This document shows positions 33,491-42,545 of a DNA stretch of 64,000 bases, piece after piece; position 1 is the stretch's first letter; each line of letters begins with the position of its first letter. This DNA comes from Streptomyces sp. TN58 (GTDB lineage: Bacteria; Actinomycetota; Actinomycetes; Streptomycetales; Streptomycetaceae). Position numbers and translations under genes: made by a program. The notes under the pieces were generated by a model, which was not told where the DNA came from, made no database searches, and worked only from the letters and a program-made list of their open reading frames with translations. The DNA is taken from positions 1,550,001 to 1,614,000 of the forward strand of contig NZ_CP018870.1 in assembly GCF_001941845.1 (NCBI RefSeq), given 5' to 3'.

Positions 33491-34012
33491 GTGAGTGCCG
33501 CTGACGAAGTTCTGGACGTGGTGGACCGGGAGGACCGGGTCACCGGGCAGGCCCCGCGGGGCGAGGTGTACGCCCGCGGGCTGATCCACCGCTGTGTGTT
33601 CGTGCTGGCCAGGGACGCGGAGGAGCGGATCTTCGTCCACCGCCGCACCGCTTCGAAGCTCGTCTTCCCCTCGCGCTACGACATGTTCGTGGGCGGGGTG
33701 CTGGGCGCCGGCGAGAGCTACGCGCAGGCCGCGCTGCGGGAGGCCGAGGAGGAGCTGGGGGTGCGGGGGCTGGCGCAGCCGGAGCCGCTGCTGAAGTTCC
33801 TGTACGAGGGCCCGGGCGGGGCCTGGTGGTCGTACGTGCACGAGGTGCGGTGCGACCTGCCGGTGGCTCCGCAGGCCTCGGAGGTGGCCTGGCACACCTT
33901 CCTCACGCGGGAGGAGCTGGACCGGCGGGTCGGGGACGGGGAGTGGCCCTGGGTGCCGGACGGGCTGGAGGCCTACCGGCGGCTGCGGGCGCATCGCGGT
34001 TCCCGCCAGTAG
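33491..34012 (+). CDS. Nudix hydrolase
   Basis: A 173-residue Nudix protein. The Nudix box GVLGAGESYAQAALREAEEELGV matches G-x5-E-x7-REUxEExGU exactly. The opening DEVLDVVDREDRVTGQAPRGEVY resembles the isopentenyl-diphosphate isomerase/YfcD-like branch, whose members hydrolyse nucleoside diphosphate derivatives. The GTG start is only weakly supported. It precedes two DUF202 genes; its TAG stop forms part of the next gene's -10 element. Confidence 0.88.
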   Translation: MSAADEVLDVVDREDRVTGQAPRGEVYARGLIHRCVFVLARDAEERIFVHRRTASKLVFPSRYDMFVGGVLGAGESYAQAALREAEEELGVRGLAQPEPLLKFLYEGPGGAWWSYVHEVRCDLPVAPQASEVAWHTFLTREELDRRVGDGEWPWVPDGLEAYRRLRAHRGSRQ

Positions 34013-34015
34013 ATT
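34010..34015 (+). promoter_or_regulatory. -10 element (TAGATT) overlapping the Nudix stop codon
   Basis: TAGATT includes the TAG stop of the Nudix gene and ends 6 nt before the GTG at 34022. It would give the DUF202 pair its own leaderless promoter. Confidence 0.45.
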
Positions 34016-34021
34016 GACCGG

Positions 34022-34420
34022 GTGATCGACTTCGTCAAGGACGTACGCCTGTGGTTCGCGCCGTCGCGGCTGAAGGACGAGGGCGACACCCCCGACTACC
34101 GCTTCTCGCTGGCCAACGAGCGGACGTTCCTCGCCTGGATCCGGACCGCGCTGGCCCTGGTCGGCGGCGGGTTCGCCGTCGACCAGTTCCTGCCCGACCT
34201 GCGGTGGGGCGTGCGGGTGGGGATGGCCTTCGCGCTGCTCGCGGTCGGCGCGGCCTGCGCGCTGCGCGCGGTGAACCACTGGGTGCGCTGCGAGCGGGCG
34301 ATGCGGCGGAACGAGGACCTGCCGCTGTCGCGGTTCCCGGTGGTGCTGAGCCTGGGCGTGGGGCTGGTCGCGGTGGCGATGGTGGTGGTCGTCCTGCTGG
34401 GCTGGACGTCGCAGCGGTGA
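34022..34420 (+). CDS. DUF202 (YidH-type) membrane protein
   Basis: A 132-residue membrane protein with three hydrophobic segments. The family motif is DYRFSLANERTFLAWIRTALALVGGGFAVDQF. YidH/DUF202 proteins are small inner-membrane proteins of unknown function. Its stop overlaps the GTG of a second DUF202 gene as GTGA, so the two probably form a hetero-oligomer made in equal amounts. Confidence 0.9.
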   Translation: MIDFVKDVRLWFAPSRLKDEGDTPDYRFSLANERTFLAWIRTALALVGGGFAVDQFLPDLRWGVRVGMAFALLAVGAACALRAVNHWVRCERAMRRNEDLPLSRFPVVLSLGVGLVAVAMVVVVLLGWTSQR

Positions 34421-34734
34421 GCGTGCCGGACCCGGAGCGCGATGCGGGGCTGCAGCCCGAGCGGACCCGGCTCGCGTGGCGGCGTACGACTCTGGCGTCC
34501 TCGGTGGTGGCGGTGCTGGCGCTGCGGCAGGCGCTGCGCGGGTCCGGTTCGTCGGCGGAGGTGGCCGGGGCGGCGGTGATCGTACTGGTCTGGCTGGTGT
34601 TCCTCGGGGTGGCGCACCGCAGGATCCGGGCGCTGGCTGTCCGCCGGCCGCGGGAGATGGCGCCCCGGTCCGCGCTGGCCGTGGTGGCGTGCACGGTGGC
34701 GCTGGCGGTGTTCGCGATGGCGGTCGTCCTCTGA
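34417..34734 (+). CDS. DUF202 membrane protein, second of a coupled pair
   Basis: A 105-residue membrane protein with the DUF202 signature ERTRLAWRRTTLASSVVAVLALRQAL and two further hydrophobic segments. It starts inside the stop of the preceding gene (GTGA). The pairing of a longer and a shorter DUF202 gene is common in actinomycetes. Confidence 0.9.
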   Translation: MSVPDPERDAGLQPERTRLAWRRTTLASSVVAVLALRQALRGSGSSAEVAGAAVIVLVWLVFLGVAHRRIRALAVRRPREMAPRSALAVVACTVALAVFAMAVVL

Positions 34735-34849
34735 CCGGTCGCCCTCTGACCGGTCGCCCTCTGAGGCGTCGCCCTCGGAGCTGCCGGCCGGATCATCCCA
34801 CTTACTCCCACCGATAGGGACACAACGGGCGATATCCGACCATTCGCCA

Positions 34850-34855
34850 TAGTCT
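34850..34855 (+). promoter_or_regulatory. -10 element (TAGTCT) of the His-rich gene
   Basis: TAGTCT ends 7 nt before the ATG at 34863. The stretch TAGTCTCGGCGCCATG closely resembles TAGTCTCAGCGCTCATG before the aldo/keto reductase. Leaderless promoter. Confidence 0.55.
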
Positions 34856-34862
34856 CGGCGCC

Positions 34863-35159
34863 ATGACGACCCTCCACCACGAACATCCCGTGCACCAGCA
34901 CGCCCACGGCGCGGGCTGCGGCCACCAGGCCGTCCCGCACGGCGACCACGTCGACTACGCGCACGACGGCCACCTGCACCGGGAGCACTCGGGGCACTGG
35001 GACGAGTGCGAGCCGGCCGGGCACACCGCCCACGAGAACCACGCCCACACCCACGGGGCGGACTGCGGGCACGAGACGGTCCGGCACGGCGACCACGTCG
35101 ACTACCTGCACGACGGCCACCGGCACGCCGAGCACGACGGGCACTACGACGACCACTGA
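34863..35159 (+). CDS. His-rich small protein with an internal duplication
   Basis: A 98-residue protein, nearly a quarter histidine, with two related halves: HGAGCGHQAVPHGDHVDYAHDGHLH and HGADCGHETVRHGDHVDYLHDGHRH. Each half has one Cys and many His/Asp, so divalent metal (zinc or nickel) binding is likely. No signal peptide or membrane segment, so it should be a cytoplasmic metal buffer or chaperone. No Shine-Dalgarno; the -10 is 7 nt from the ATG. I saw no clear Zur or Nur box. Confidence 0.82.
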   Translation: MTTLHHEHPVHQHAHGAGCGHQAVPHGDHVDYAHDGHLHREHSGHWDECEPAGHTAHENHAHTHGADCGHETVRHGDHVDYLHDGHRHAEHDGHYDDH

Positions 35160-35189
35160 GACGACCACCCTGCGGCACCGCGCCTGACC

Positions 35190-35223
35190 GGCGCCGCCCC
35201 CGGCCCCGACCGGGAGCGGCGCC
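35190..35223 (+). terminator. Terminator after the His-rich gene
   Basis: GGCGCCGC (35190-35197) pairs with GCGGCGCC (35216-35223) with an 18-nt loop, 30 bp past the stop. Confidence 0.55.
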
Positions 35224-35231
35224 CGACGGCC

Positions 35232-35409
35232 GTGGCGCACACCGCCGGGGACTCGGTGGTGTGGCTGCCCGCGCAGCGGGTCGCCTTCACCGGGGACCTG
35301 GCCTTCGCCGGGGGACGCCCTCCCTGGCGAAGGGCTCGCTCGCCGGTTCCCTGCGGGCGCTGGAGCTGTTGCGCGCGTGAGGCCGCCGGTCCGGAGGTGT
35401 TGATTCGGC
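35232..35409 (+). pseudogene. Relic of a metallo-beta-lactamase-fold hydrolase
   Basis: One frame reads AHTAGDSVVWLPAQRVAFTG and then DLAFAGG, the HxxGDxxVWLPxxRVxFTGD stretch typical of MBL-fold hydrolases. After a frameshift near 35312, another frame reads TPSLAKGSLAGSLRALELLRA and hits a stop. A further shift gives GPEVLI where the family has GPEVIVPGHG. The N-terminal metal motif HxHxDH and the ends are missing. So this is an eroded fragment with at least two frameshifts, between the His-rich gene and the phosphotransferase operon. Confidence 0.75.
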
Positions 35410-35425
35410 CCGCCCCCTGGACGGC

Positions 35426-35443
35426 ATACCGACTGGTCGGCAT
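35426..35443. promoter_or_regulatory. Operator-like palindrome before the phosphotransferase / acyl-CoA dehydrogenase operon
   Basis: ATACCGACTGGTCGGCAT is an 18-bp palindrome (arms CCGAC/GTCGG perfect). The first 12 bases recur exactly, in the other orientation, at 41100-41111 before the SDR/acyl-CoA ligase operon. The TetR gene at 37836-38441 lies between the two operons and is the likely ligand. Confidence 0.6.
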
Positions 35444-35518
35444 GATGGGGTGGGGCGGTGCACCCGCGCACCGCGCCCTCTTGCCCCGTCGTCAACTCTC
35501 CGCACGGAGGTGCGCACC

Positions 35519-36568
35519 ATGACCTCAGCCCCGGCCGATCCCCGAGGCCTGGACCTGGAGCGGCTGCGCGGCCATCTCGAACGCGCCCGGCCGGGGCTCG
35601 TGGCCGGGCCGCTGCGCGGCCGGCTGATCGAGGGCGGCCGGTCGAATCTCACGTACGAGGTCACCGACGGGACCGCCCGCTGGGTGGTGCGGCGGCCGCC
35701 GCTCGGCCACGTCCTGGCCACCGCCCACGACATGCGCCGCGAGCACCGGGTCGTGGCGGCGCTGCACGGGACGGCCGTACCGGTGCCGGAGCCGGTGCTG
35801 CTGTGCGAGGACGAGACCGTGCTCGGGGCGCCGTTCTACGTCATGGAGTACGTGGAGGGGGTGCCGTACCGCACGGCCGGCGAACTCGCCGCGATCGGTC
35901 CGCAGCGCACCCGGCAGGCGGTGCTCGCCCTGGTGGACACCCTCGTCGAGCTGCACGCGGTGGACCCGGAGGCGGTGGGGCTGGGCGACTTCGGCCGGCC
36001 GGAGGGCTTCCTCGACCGGCAGCTGCGCCGCTGGGGCAAGCAGCTCGCGGCCTCCCGGGGGCGGGAGCTCGCCGGGATCGACGAGCTGCACGGCGCCCTG
36101 GGCCGACGGCTGCCGCGCTCCCCCGCCCCGACCGTGGTGCACGGCGACTACCGGCTCGACAACGTGCTGATCGGCGGTTCCCCGTCCGGGCCCGACACGA
36201 TCCGTGCGGTGCTGGACTGGGAGATGTCCACGCTCGGGGACCCGCTGACCGATCTCGGGCTGCTGGTGATGTACAGCTGCGACCTGGGCCTGGCCGCGGC
36301 GCCGGTGGGCACGACGAGCGGGGCACCTGGCCATCCGGCGCCCGCCGAGCTGGTCGAGCGGTACGCCGCCCGGTCCGGCCGGGACACCGGGGCGATCGCC
36401 TGGTACACGGCCTTCGCCTGGTTCAAGCTCGCCGTGATCCTTGAGGGCATCCACTACCGCTACACGCTCGGGCAGACCGTCGGAGCTGGCTTCGACCGGA
36501 TCGGCGAGCTGGTTCCGGTCTTCATCGAGCACGGACTGACCACGCTCCGGCAACTGCAGGAAGGCTGA
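35519..36568 (+). CDS. Phosphotransferase family protein (ACAD10/11-type APH fold)
   Basis: A 349-residue aminoglycoside phosphotransferase-fold protein of the kind linked to acyl-CoA dehydrogenases. The nucleotide loop region is GRSNLTYEVTDG. The catalytic HGDYRLDNVL and the metal-binding VLDWEMSTLGDPLTDLG are intact. In ACAD10/11-like systems such kinases phosphorylate 4-hydroxyacyl-CoA for later elimination; that role here is inference from the adjacent dehydrogenase. GGAGG lies 8 nt before the ATG. It is the first gene of a two-gene operon, 10 bp before the dehydrogenase. Confidence 0.88.
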   Translation: MTSAPADPRGLDLERLRGHLERARPGLVAGPLRGRLIEGGRSNLTYEVTDGTARWVVRRPPLGHVLATAHDMRREHRVVAALHGTAVPVPEPVLLCEDETVLGAPFYVMEYVEGVPYRTAGELAAIGPQRTRQAVLALVDTLVELHAVDPEAVGLGDFGRPEGFLDRQLRRWGKQLAASRGRELAGIDELHGALGRRLPRSPAPTVVHGDYRLDNVLIGGSPSGPDTIRAVLDWEMSTLGDPLTDLGLLVMYSCDLGLAAAPVGTTSGAPGHPAPAELVERYAARSGRDTGAIAWYTAFAWFKLAVILEGIHYRYTLGQTVGAGFDRIGELVPVFIEHGLTTLRQLQEG

Positions 36569-36578
36569 GGCACGCAGC

Positions 36579-37811
<1,233 letters not shown>

Positions 37812-37835
37812 GGCCGCAGGGTGGGGGCCGGCCGG

Positions 37836-38441
37836 TCAGGGCCGCAGGGCCCGCAGCAGCAGGTCGGCGAGGTGGTCGGCGACCTGCTGCGGGGTGAGCG
37901 GGCCGTCGGCCCGGTACCAGGTGGACAGGTGGTGCACGGACCCGAAGTGGTAGTCCACGACGAGGTCGGCGGGGGTGGCGGTGGAGAAGACGCCGGCCTG
38001 CTGCCCCTCCTCGATCAGTGCCCGGAAGCGCTCGTGGTAGCGGCGGCGCTCCGCCCGTACCTGCTTGAACTTCTCCGGGCTGAGCTGGTGCATCGACCGG
38101 AAGAAGATCATGGCGTCGTCGAGGTTCTCGATGGTGGTGACGACGACGTCGGCCGCGGCCGCCCGCAGCCGTTCCTCGACGGGGGCGTCGGAGTCGGCCA
38201 CCGCGTCGAGGCGCTGCTGCTGCAGGCGCAGCATGCGCGCGTACACCTCGTGCAGCAGGTCGTCCTTGGAGCCGAAGTAGTGGTAGAGCGCGCCTTTGGT
38301 GACGCCGGCCGCCTCGACGATCTCCTGGACCGACGTGCGGTCGTAACCGCGCTCGGCGAACAGCCGGGTGGCGACGGCCAGCAGCCGCTGCGGTACCGGG
38401 GCCTCGTGCGTGCCTGCGGGTTCCGTGGTCCTGGCCGCCAT
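37836..38441 (-). CDS. TetR-family regulator of the acyl-CoA island
   Basis: A 201-residue repressor. The N-terminal helix-turn-helix is LFAERGYDRTSVQEIVEAAGVTKGALYHYFGSKDDLL (about residues 27-63). The ligand domain is helical with MIFFRSMHQLSPEKFKQVRAERRRYHERFRALI, like KstR2/FadR-type regulators of acyl-CoA catabolism. AGGAAGG lies about 7 nt before the ATG. It sits between two catabolic operons that share an ATACCGACTGGT operator; a partial copy (CCGACTG at 38499-38505) lies in its own upstream region. Confidence 0.9.
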   Translation of the reverse strand: MAARTTEPAGTHEAPVPQRLLAVATRLFAERGYDRTSVQEIVEAAGVTKGALYHYFGSKDDLLHEVYARMLRLQQQRLDAVADSDAPVEERLRAAAADVVVTTIENLDDAMIFFRSMHQLSPEKFKQVRAERRRYHERFRALIEEGQQAGVFSTATPADLVVDYHFGSVHHLSTWYRADGPLTPQQVADHLADLLLRALRP

Positions 38442-38508
38442 GGTGCTGACCTTCCTCTTCTCGTTCTGCCTGGTCGCTGCGGCGAGCTGTACGACCGTCC
38501 GACTGTTT

Positions 38509-40293
38509 TCAGCCGCGGTCGCGCAGTTCCCGTCGCAGGATCTTGCCACTGGTCGTCTTCGGAAGAACAGGCAGGATCTCGACCTGGCGCGGGTACTTGT
38601 ACGCGGCGATGCGCTCGGCGCAGTAGGCGGACAGCTCCTCGGGCTCGGCCGAGGTGCCGGGGCGCAGGCTCACGTACGCCTTGACGCTCTCCCCGCGGTA
38701 GGGGTCGGGGACGCCGACCACCGCGGCCTCGCGGACGGCGGGGTGGGTGTAGAGCACGTCCTCGACCTCGCGCGGCCAGACCTTGAATCCGGAGGCGTTG
38801 ATCATGTCCTTCTTGCGGTCGACCACGTAGAGCCAGCCGGCGGGGTCCATGAAGCCGACGTCCCCGGTGCGCAGTTCGCCGTCCGGGAAGGCCTCGGCGG
38901 TCTCCGCGGGCATGCCCCAGTAGCCGGGCACGACCTGGGGGCCGCGGACGGCGATCTCGCCGGTCCGGCCGAAGGGCAGTTCGGCGCCGTGCTCGTCGAG
39001 GATGCGTACGACCGTGTCGGCTCCGGGCAGGCCCACGGAGAGTGTGCCGGAGGCGGGGTCGACGGGGGCTTCGAGGTGCACGGGCACGGTGGCGCAGGGG
39101 GCGGTGCACTCGGTGAGGCCGTAGCCGTTGCGGAGGTAGAAGCCGAAGGCCGCGCGCAGGCGTTCGACGAGCGCGGGCGGCAGTGGGGCGCCGCCTGAGG
39201 AGATCACCTGGAAGGAGGCGAAGTGGTCGCGGGTGACGGCGGGGTGGGCGGCGAGGGCCATGAAGGCGGTGGCCGGTCCGACGGTGTAGGCGGGCCGGTG
39301 CTCCAGGAAGGCGTCGAGGACGGCGCCGGCGTCGAAGCGGTGGGCGAGGACGAGGGTGCCCGCGTTGACGAAGCAGGCGGCCAGCTCGCAGACCATGCCG
39401 GTGATGTGGAAGAGGGGGGCGAGGGCGAAGTAGCCGGCGCCCTCGGGGACGGGGTGGGAGGTGACCTGCCGTACGGCGTTGTAGGTGAGCGCGCCGTGCG
39501 GGTTCATGGCGCCCTTGGGTGTTCCGCTGGTACCGGAGGTGTAGCTGATGAGGGCGGTGTCGGCGGCGGTCAGGTCGGGGCCGTCCGGGGCGCGCCGGCC
39601 CCCGCGGGCCACGGTCGCCAGGTCGGCGGTGTGCGGCCGGGCCGGGTCGGCGGGTCCGGAGCCGGCCGCGGGCCCGGCCTGCTGGTGCGGTATGGAGGGC
39701 GGGGCCGGCGCGGGGACACAAGGCTCCGGCGCGAAGAGCCGCGGGTCGTCGCGCGTCTGGAAGTCGCGGTCCGAGGCGGTCAGGACGCACCGCACGGCGC
39801 TGCCGCGCACGGCGTGGCACAGGTACGCCGTCCACGCGCGGCCGTCGCAGACGAGCGCGGCCGCCCCGGAGTCCCGCAGGACGTGGGCGACCTCGCCCTC
39901 CTTGTACATGGGGTTGAGGGGGACGACGACGGCCCCGGCCTTCCAGGCGCCGAGGACGGAGAGCACGAAGTGCGGGGTGTTCTGGAGCATGACCGCGACC
40001 CGGTCGCCGCGGCGGACGCCGCGCGACGCGAGGTGGGCGGCTACGGAGTCGGAGAGCGCGTCGGCCTCGGCGTAGCCGATCCGGCCGTCGAAGTAGGCCA
40101 GCGCCGTGCGTTCGGGGGCGCGGGAGGCGGCCTCGCGGAAGGCGTGCAGCACGGTGGGCGGCGGCTCGACGGGCGCGCGCTGGACCGGGGAGAGCAGGCC
40201 GGTCCAGGGCCGGGCGGCATAGACGGAGGCGGACGCGGGGCCGGAGGCGGAGGCAGGGCCGGGACCGGAGCCGGCGGCAGCGGCGGAGGTCAC
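38509..40293 (-). CDS. Acyl-CoA synthetase (AMP-forming)
   Basis: A 594-residue ANL-superfamily ligase that activates a carboxylic acid to its CoA thioester. Core motifs are ISYTSGTSGTPKGAM (P-loop), YGLTECTAP, TGDVGFMDPAGWLYVVDRKKDMI and the catalytic-Lys end PKTTSGKILRREL. The GTG start overlaps the SDR stop as GTGA, with GGGAG 5 nt upstream; an ATG four codons earlier lacks a Shine-Dalgarno. A ~35-residue Pro/Ala/Gly insertion (PCVPAPAPPSIPHQQAG ...) interrupts the first domain, and the N-terminus has an ASASGPASAS repeat. Coupled to the SDR. Confidence 0.92.
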   Translation of the reverse strand: MTSAAAAGSGPGPASASGPASASVYAARPWTGLLSPVQRAPVEPPPTVLHAFREAASRAPERTALAYFDGRIGYAEADALSDSVAAHLASRGVRRGDRVAVMLQNTPHFVLSVLGAWKAGAVVVPLNPMYKEGEVAHVLRDSGAAALVCDGRAWTAYLCHAVRGSAVRCVLTASDRDFQTRDDPRLFAPEPCVPAPAPPSIPHQQAGPAAGSGPADPARPHTADLATVARGGRRAPDGPDLTAADTALISYTSGTSGTPKGAMNPHGALTYNAVRQVTSHPVPEGAGYFALAPLFHITGMVCELAACFVNAGTLVLAHRFDAGAVLDAFLEHRPAYTVGPATAFMALAAHPAVTRDHFASFQVISSGGAPLPPALVERLRAAFGFYLRNGYGLTECTAPCATVPVHLEAPVDPASGTLSVGLPGADTVVRILDEHGAELPFGRTGEIAVRGPQVVPGYWGMPAETAEAFPDGELRTGDVGFMDPAGWLYVVDRKKDMINASGFKVWPREVEDVLYTHPAVREAAVVGVPDPYRGESVKAYVSLRPGTSAEPEELSAYCAERIAAYKYPRQVEILPVLPKTTSGKILRRELRDRG

Positions 40294-41054
40294 CGGTTCT
40301 CCCATGTCTGCTGGAGGTGGTTCATGCCGCTCAGCCAGCGGTCCGGGTCGGTGGCGCGGACCGCGTAGTAGTCGGCGACCTCGGGGTGCGGGAGGATCAA
40401 GAAGCGGCCTTTCTCCATGCCGTCGAACAGCGCGTCCGCGACCGCTTCCGGCTCGATCGCGGTCGGCGCGAGGACGAGTTCGCCCGCCGAGCCCGCGGCG
40501 GTCAGCATGTCGGTGCGCACACCTTGCGGGCAGATGGCGTGGACCTGGACACCGCGGTGCCGGTAGGTCAGCGAGAGCCATTCGGCGAAGGCGAGCGCAC
40601 CGTGCTTGGTGACACTGTACGGGGCCGCTCCGATCATGGTCAGCAGGCCGGCGGCCGAGACGGTCGACACGAAACGCCCGCTCCCCCGCTCCAGCCAGTC
40701 GGGCAGCAGCAGCCGGGCGGCGCGGACATGGGCCATGACGTTGACGTCCCAGGCCGCCTCCCAGACGTCCTCCTCGGCGCCGGCGTCTCCGCCCGAGGCG
40801 AGTCCGGCGTTGGCGCAGTAGACGTCGACCGTTCCGCCGAGGGCCTTTCGGGCCTCGGCCGCGATCCGGGAGGCGTCGCCCGGCAGCGGGATCGCCCGGG
40901 CGCCGATCTCGCCCGCGACGGCGGCCGCCCTGGCGGGGTCGAGGTCGTTGACGACGACCGTGGCACCCTCGGCGGCGAAGCGGTGGGCGAGTGCGGCGCC
41001 GATGCCGCCGCCCGCTCCGGTGACGACGACTCGCTGGTCCTGGTACGCGCTCAC
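40290..41054 (-). CDS. Short-chain dehydrogenase/reductase
   Basis: A 254-residue classical SDR, NAD(P)-dependent. The cofactor motif is VVTGAGGGIGAALA (TGxxxGIG), then YCANAGLASGG, the catalytic Ser in STVSAAGLL and YSVTK. VVNDLDP suggests NAD preference. It is the first gene of the operon with the acyl-CoA synthetase, probably oxidising a hydroxy or aldehyde group on the same substrate. A shared operator lies 42-57 bp upstream. Confidence 0.92.
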   Translation of the reverse strand: MSAYQDQRVVVTGAGGGIGAALAHRFAAEGATVVVNDLDPARAAAVAGEIGARAIPLPGDASRIAAEARKALGGTVDVYCANAGLASGGDAGAEEDVWEAAWDVNVMAHVRAARLLLPDWLERGSGRFVSTVSAAGLLTMIGAAPYSVTKHGALAFAEWLSLTYRHRGVQVHAICPQGVRTDMLTAAGSAGELVLAPTAIEPEAVADALFDGMEKGRFLILPHPEVADYYAVRATDPDRWLSGMNHLQQTWENR

Positions 41055-41095
41055 GGGATCACACCTCTCGTACGGCCGGTTGCGGATCCCGGCAG

Positions 41096-41111
41096 ACTAA
41101 CCAGTCGGTAT
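41096..41111. promoter_or_regulatory. Operator-like site before the SDR / acyl-CoA ligase operon
   Basis: On the minus strand it reads ATACCGACTGGTTAGT; its first 12 bases equal those of the palindrome at 35426. It also lies within 55 bp of the divergent DUF1343 gene. Confidence 0.6.
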
Positions 41112-41137
41112 GTCGGGGCGAAAGGGGCACGTGCCCT

Positions 41138-41143
41138 TAGCGT
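41138..41143 (+). promoter_or_regulatory. -10 element (TAGCGT) of the DUF1343 gene
   Basis: TAGCGT ends 6 nt before the ATG at 41150 and no Shine-Dalgarno is present. Leaderless promoter. Confidence 0.45.
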
Positions 41144-41149
41144 GTCGGC

Positions 41150-42457
41150 ATGACGTGGTCGCGACGCGGGGTGCTGGGGCTGGCGGGGGCAGTGGGAACG
41201 GCGGGCGCGGTGGGCGCCCTGGACGCGGCGGACACCGCCGGGCCCGCCGGGGTCGCCCGGGCCGCCGGGGCCGGGGCGCCGCGGGCGGCGGGGCGGGTGC
41301 GTACCGGCTTCGAACGGCTCGCGGCGGACGGGTACGCCCTGCTGGCCGGGCAGAAGGTCGGGGTGGTCACCAACCCCACCGGGATCACCGCCGACGCCCG
41401 CCACCTGGTGGACGTGATGCACGCGGACGAACGGGTCGACCTCGTCGCCGTGTTCGGGCCCGAGCACGGCTTCCGGGGGACGGCGCAGGCCGGGGACTCC
41501 GAAGGGGCCTCCCGGGATCCGGCGACCGGGCTGCCCGTGTACGACACGTACGACAAGAGCGGGCAGCGGCTCGCCGACGTGTTCACGGCGGCCGCGATCG
41601 ACACCGTCGTCTTCGACATCCAGGACGTCGGGGCGCGCTTCTACACCTACATCTGGACGCTGTACGACTGCATGCGCGCGGCCGCCCTGGCCGGCAAGGC
41701 GGTGGTCGTCCTGGACCGGCCGAATCCGGTGGGCGGCCGGCGGGCCGCGGGACCGGTGCTGGAGCGGCCGTACGCGAGCTTCGTGGGCCGGGAGCCGATC
41801 GCGCTGGCGCACGGGATGACGGCGGCGGAGCTGGCGCGCCTCTTCAACGGCGAGTTCCTGGGCGCGGGCAACGGGAGCGCCGGGCCGGTCCGGCTGGCCA
41901 CCGTGCCGATGTGCGGCTGGCGGCGCGGGGCGTTCTTCGGGGAGACCGGGCTGCCCTGGGTGCCGCCGAGCCCGAACATGCCGACGCCGGAGACGGCCCT
42001 CGCGTACGCCGGCACCTGCCTGTTCGAGGGGACGAACCTCTCCGAGGGGCGCGGGACGACCACCCCCTTCGAGGTGCTGGGGGCGGAGGGCGTCGACCGG
42101 CGCTGGGCGGAGGCGGCGAACGGGCTGGGGCTGCCCGGGGTGTGGTTCCGGGAGGCGTACTTCACTCCGACCTTCTCCAAGCACGTGGGGAAGGTCTGCG
42201 GCGGGGTCCGGCTCATCGTGCACGACCGGGAGGCTTTCGACCCGGTGCGGACGGGCATCGGACTGCTGGTCACCGCGCGCCGGGTGTGGAGCGGCTTCGG
42301 CTGGCGCGCGGACCACTGGATCGACAGGCTGACCGGCTCGGACCGGGTGCGCGGGCTGGTGGACGCGGGCGCCGGCGTGGAGGAGATCGCGGGCGACTGG
42401 GCGGCGGGGCTGGCGCGGTTCGAGGCGGTGCGCGCGCGGTACCTGCTCTACACCTGA
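41150..42457 (+). CDS. DUF1343 / NamZ-like exo-N-acetylmuramidase, secreted
   Basis: A 435-residue secreted protein. The start MTWSRRGVLGLAGAVG has a twin-Arg-like signal (SRRGVLGL), followed by an Ala-rich stretch. The DUF1343 core is VGVVTNPTGI, AVFGPEHGFRGTAQAG, FDIQDVGARFYTYIWTLYD and VLDRPNPVGG, all well kept. The B. subtilis member (NamZ/YbbC) removes N-acetylmuramic acid from peptidoglycan fragments, so a wall-recycling role is likely. It stands alone on the plus strand. Confidence 0.88.
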   Translation: MTWSRRGVLGLAGAVGTAGAVGALDAADTAGPAGVARAAGAGAPRAAGRVRTGFERLAADGYALLAGQKVGVVTNPTGITADARHLVDVMHADERVDLVAVFGPEHGFRGTAQAGDSEGASRDPATGLPVYDTYDKSGQRLADVFTAAAIDTVVFDIQDVGARFYTYIWTLYDCMRAAALAGKAVVVLDRPNPVGGRRAAGPVLERPYASFVGREPIALAHGMTAAELARLFNGEFLGAGNGSAGPVRLATVPMCGWRRGAFFGETGLPWVPPSPNMPTPETALAYAGTCLFEGTNLSEGRGTTTPFEVLGAEGVDRRWAEAANGLGLPGVWFREAYFTPTFSKHVGKVCGGVRLIVHDREAFDPVRTGIGLLVTARRVWSGFGWRADHWIDRLTGSDRVRGLVDAGAGVEEIAGDWAAGLARFEAVRARYLLYT

Positions 42458-42545
42458 GGCGGTCGTGCCGGGGGTCTGGCCGGGCGGGCGCCGCAGCAGG
42501 ATGCTGACCGCACCGGAGACACGGCGTGAACGTGAAGGGGGCGTC

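Noticed and set aside
35006..35380. Frame reading through the His-rich gene into the MBL relic as a fusion protein
   Set aside because: The first part is a shadow of the His-rich gene (Arg-rich) and only the last ~20 residues match the MBL family, so it is a relic fragment rather than a fusion.
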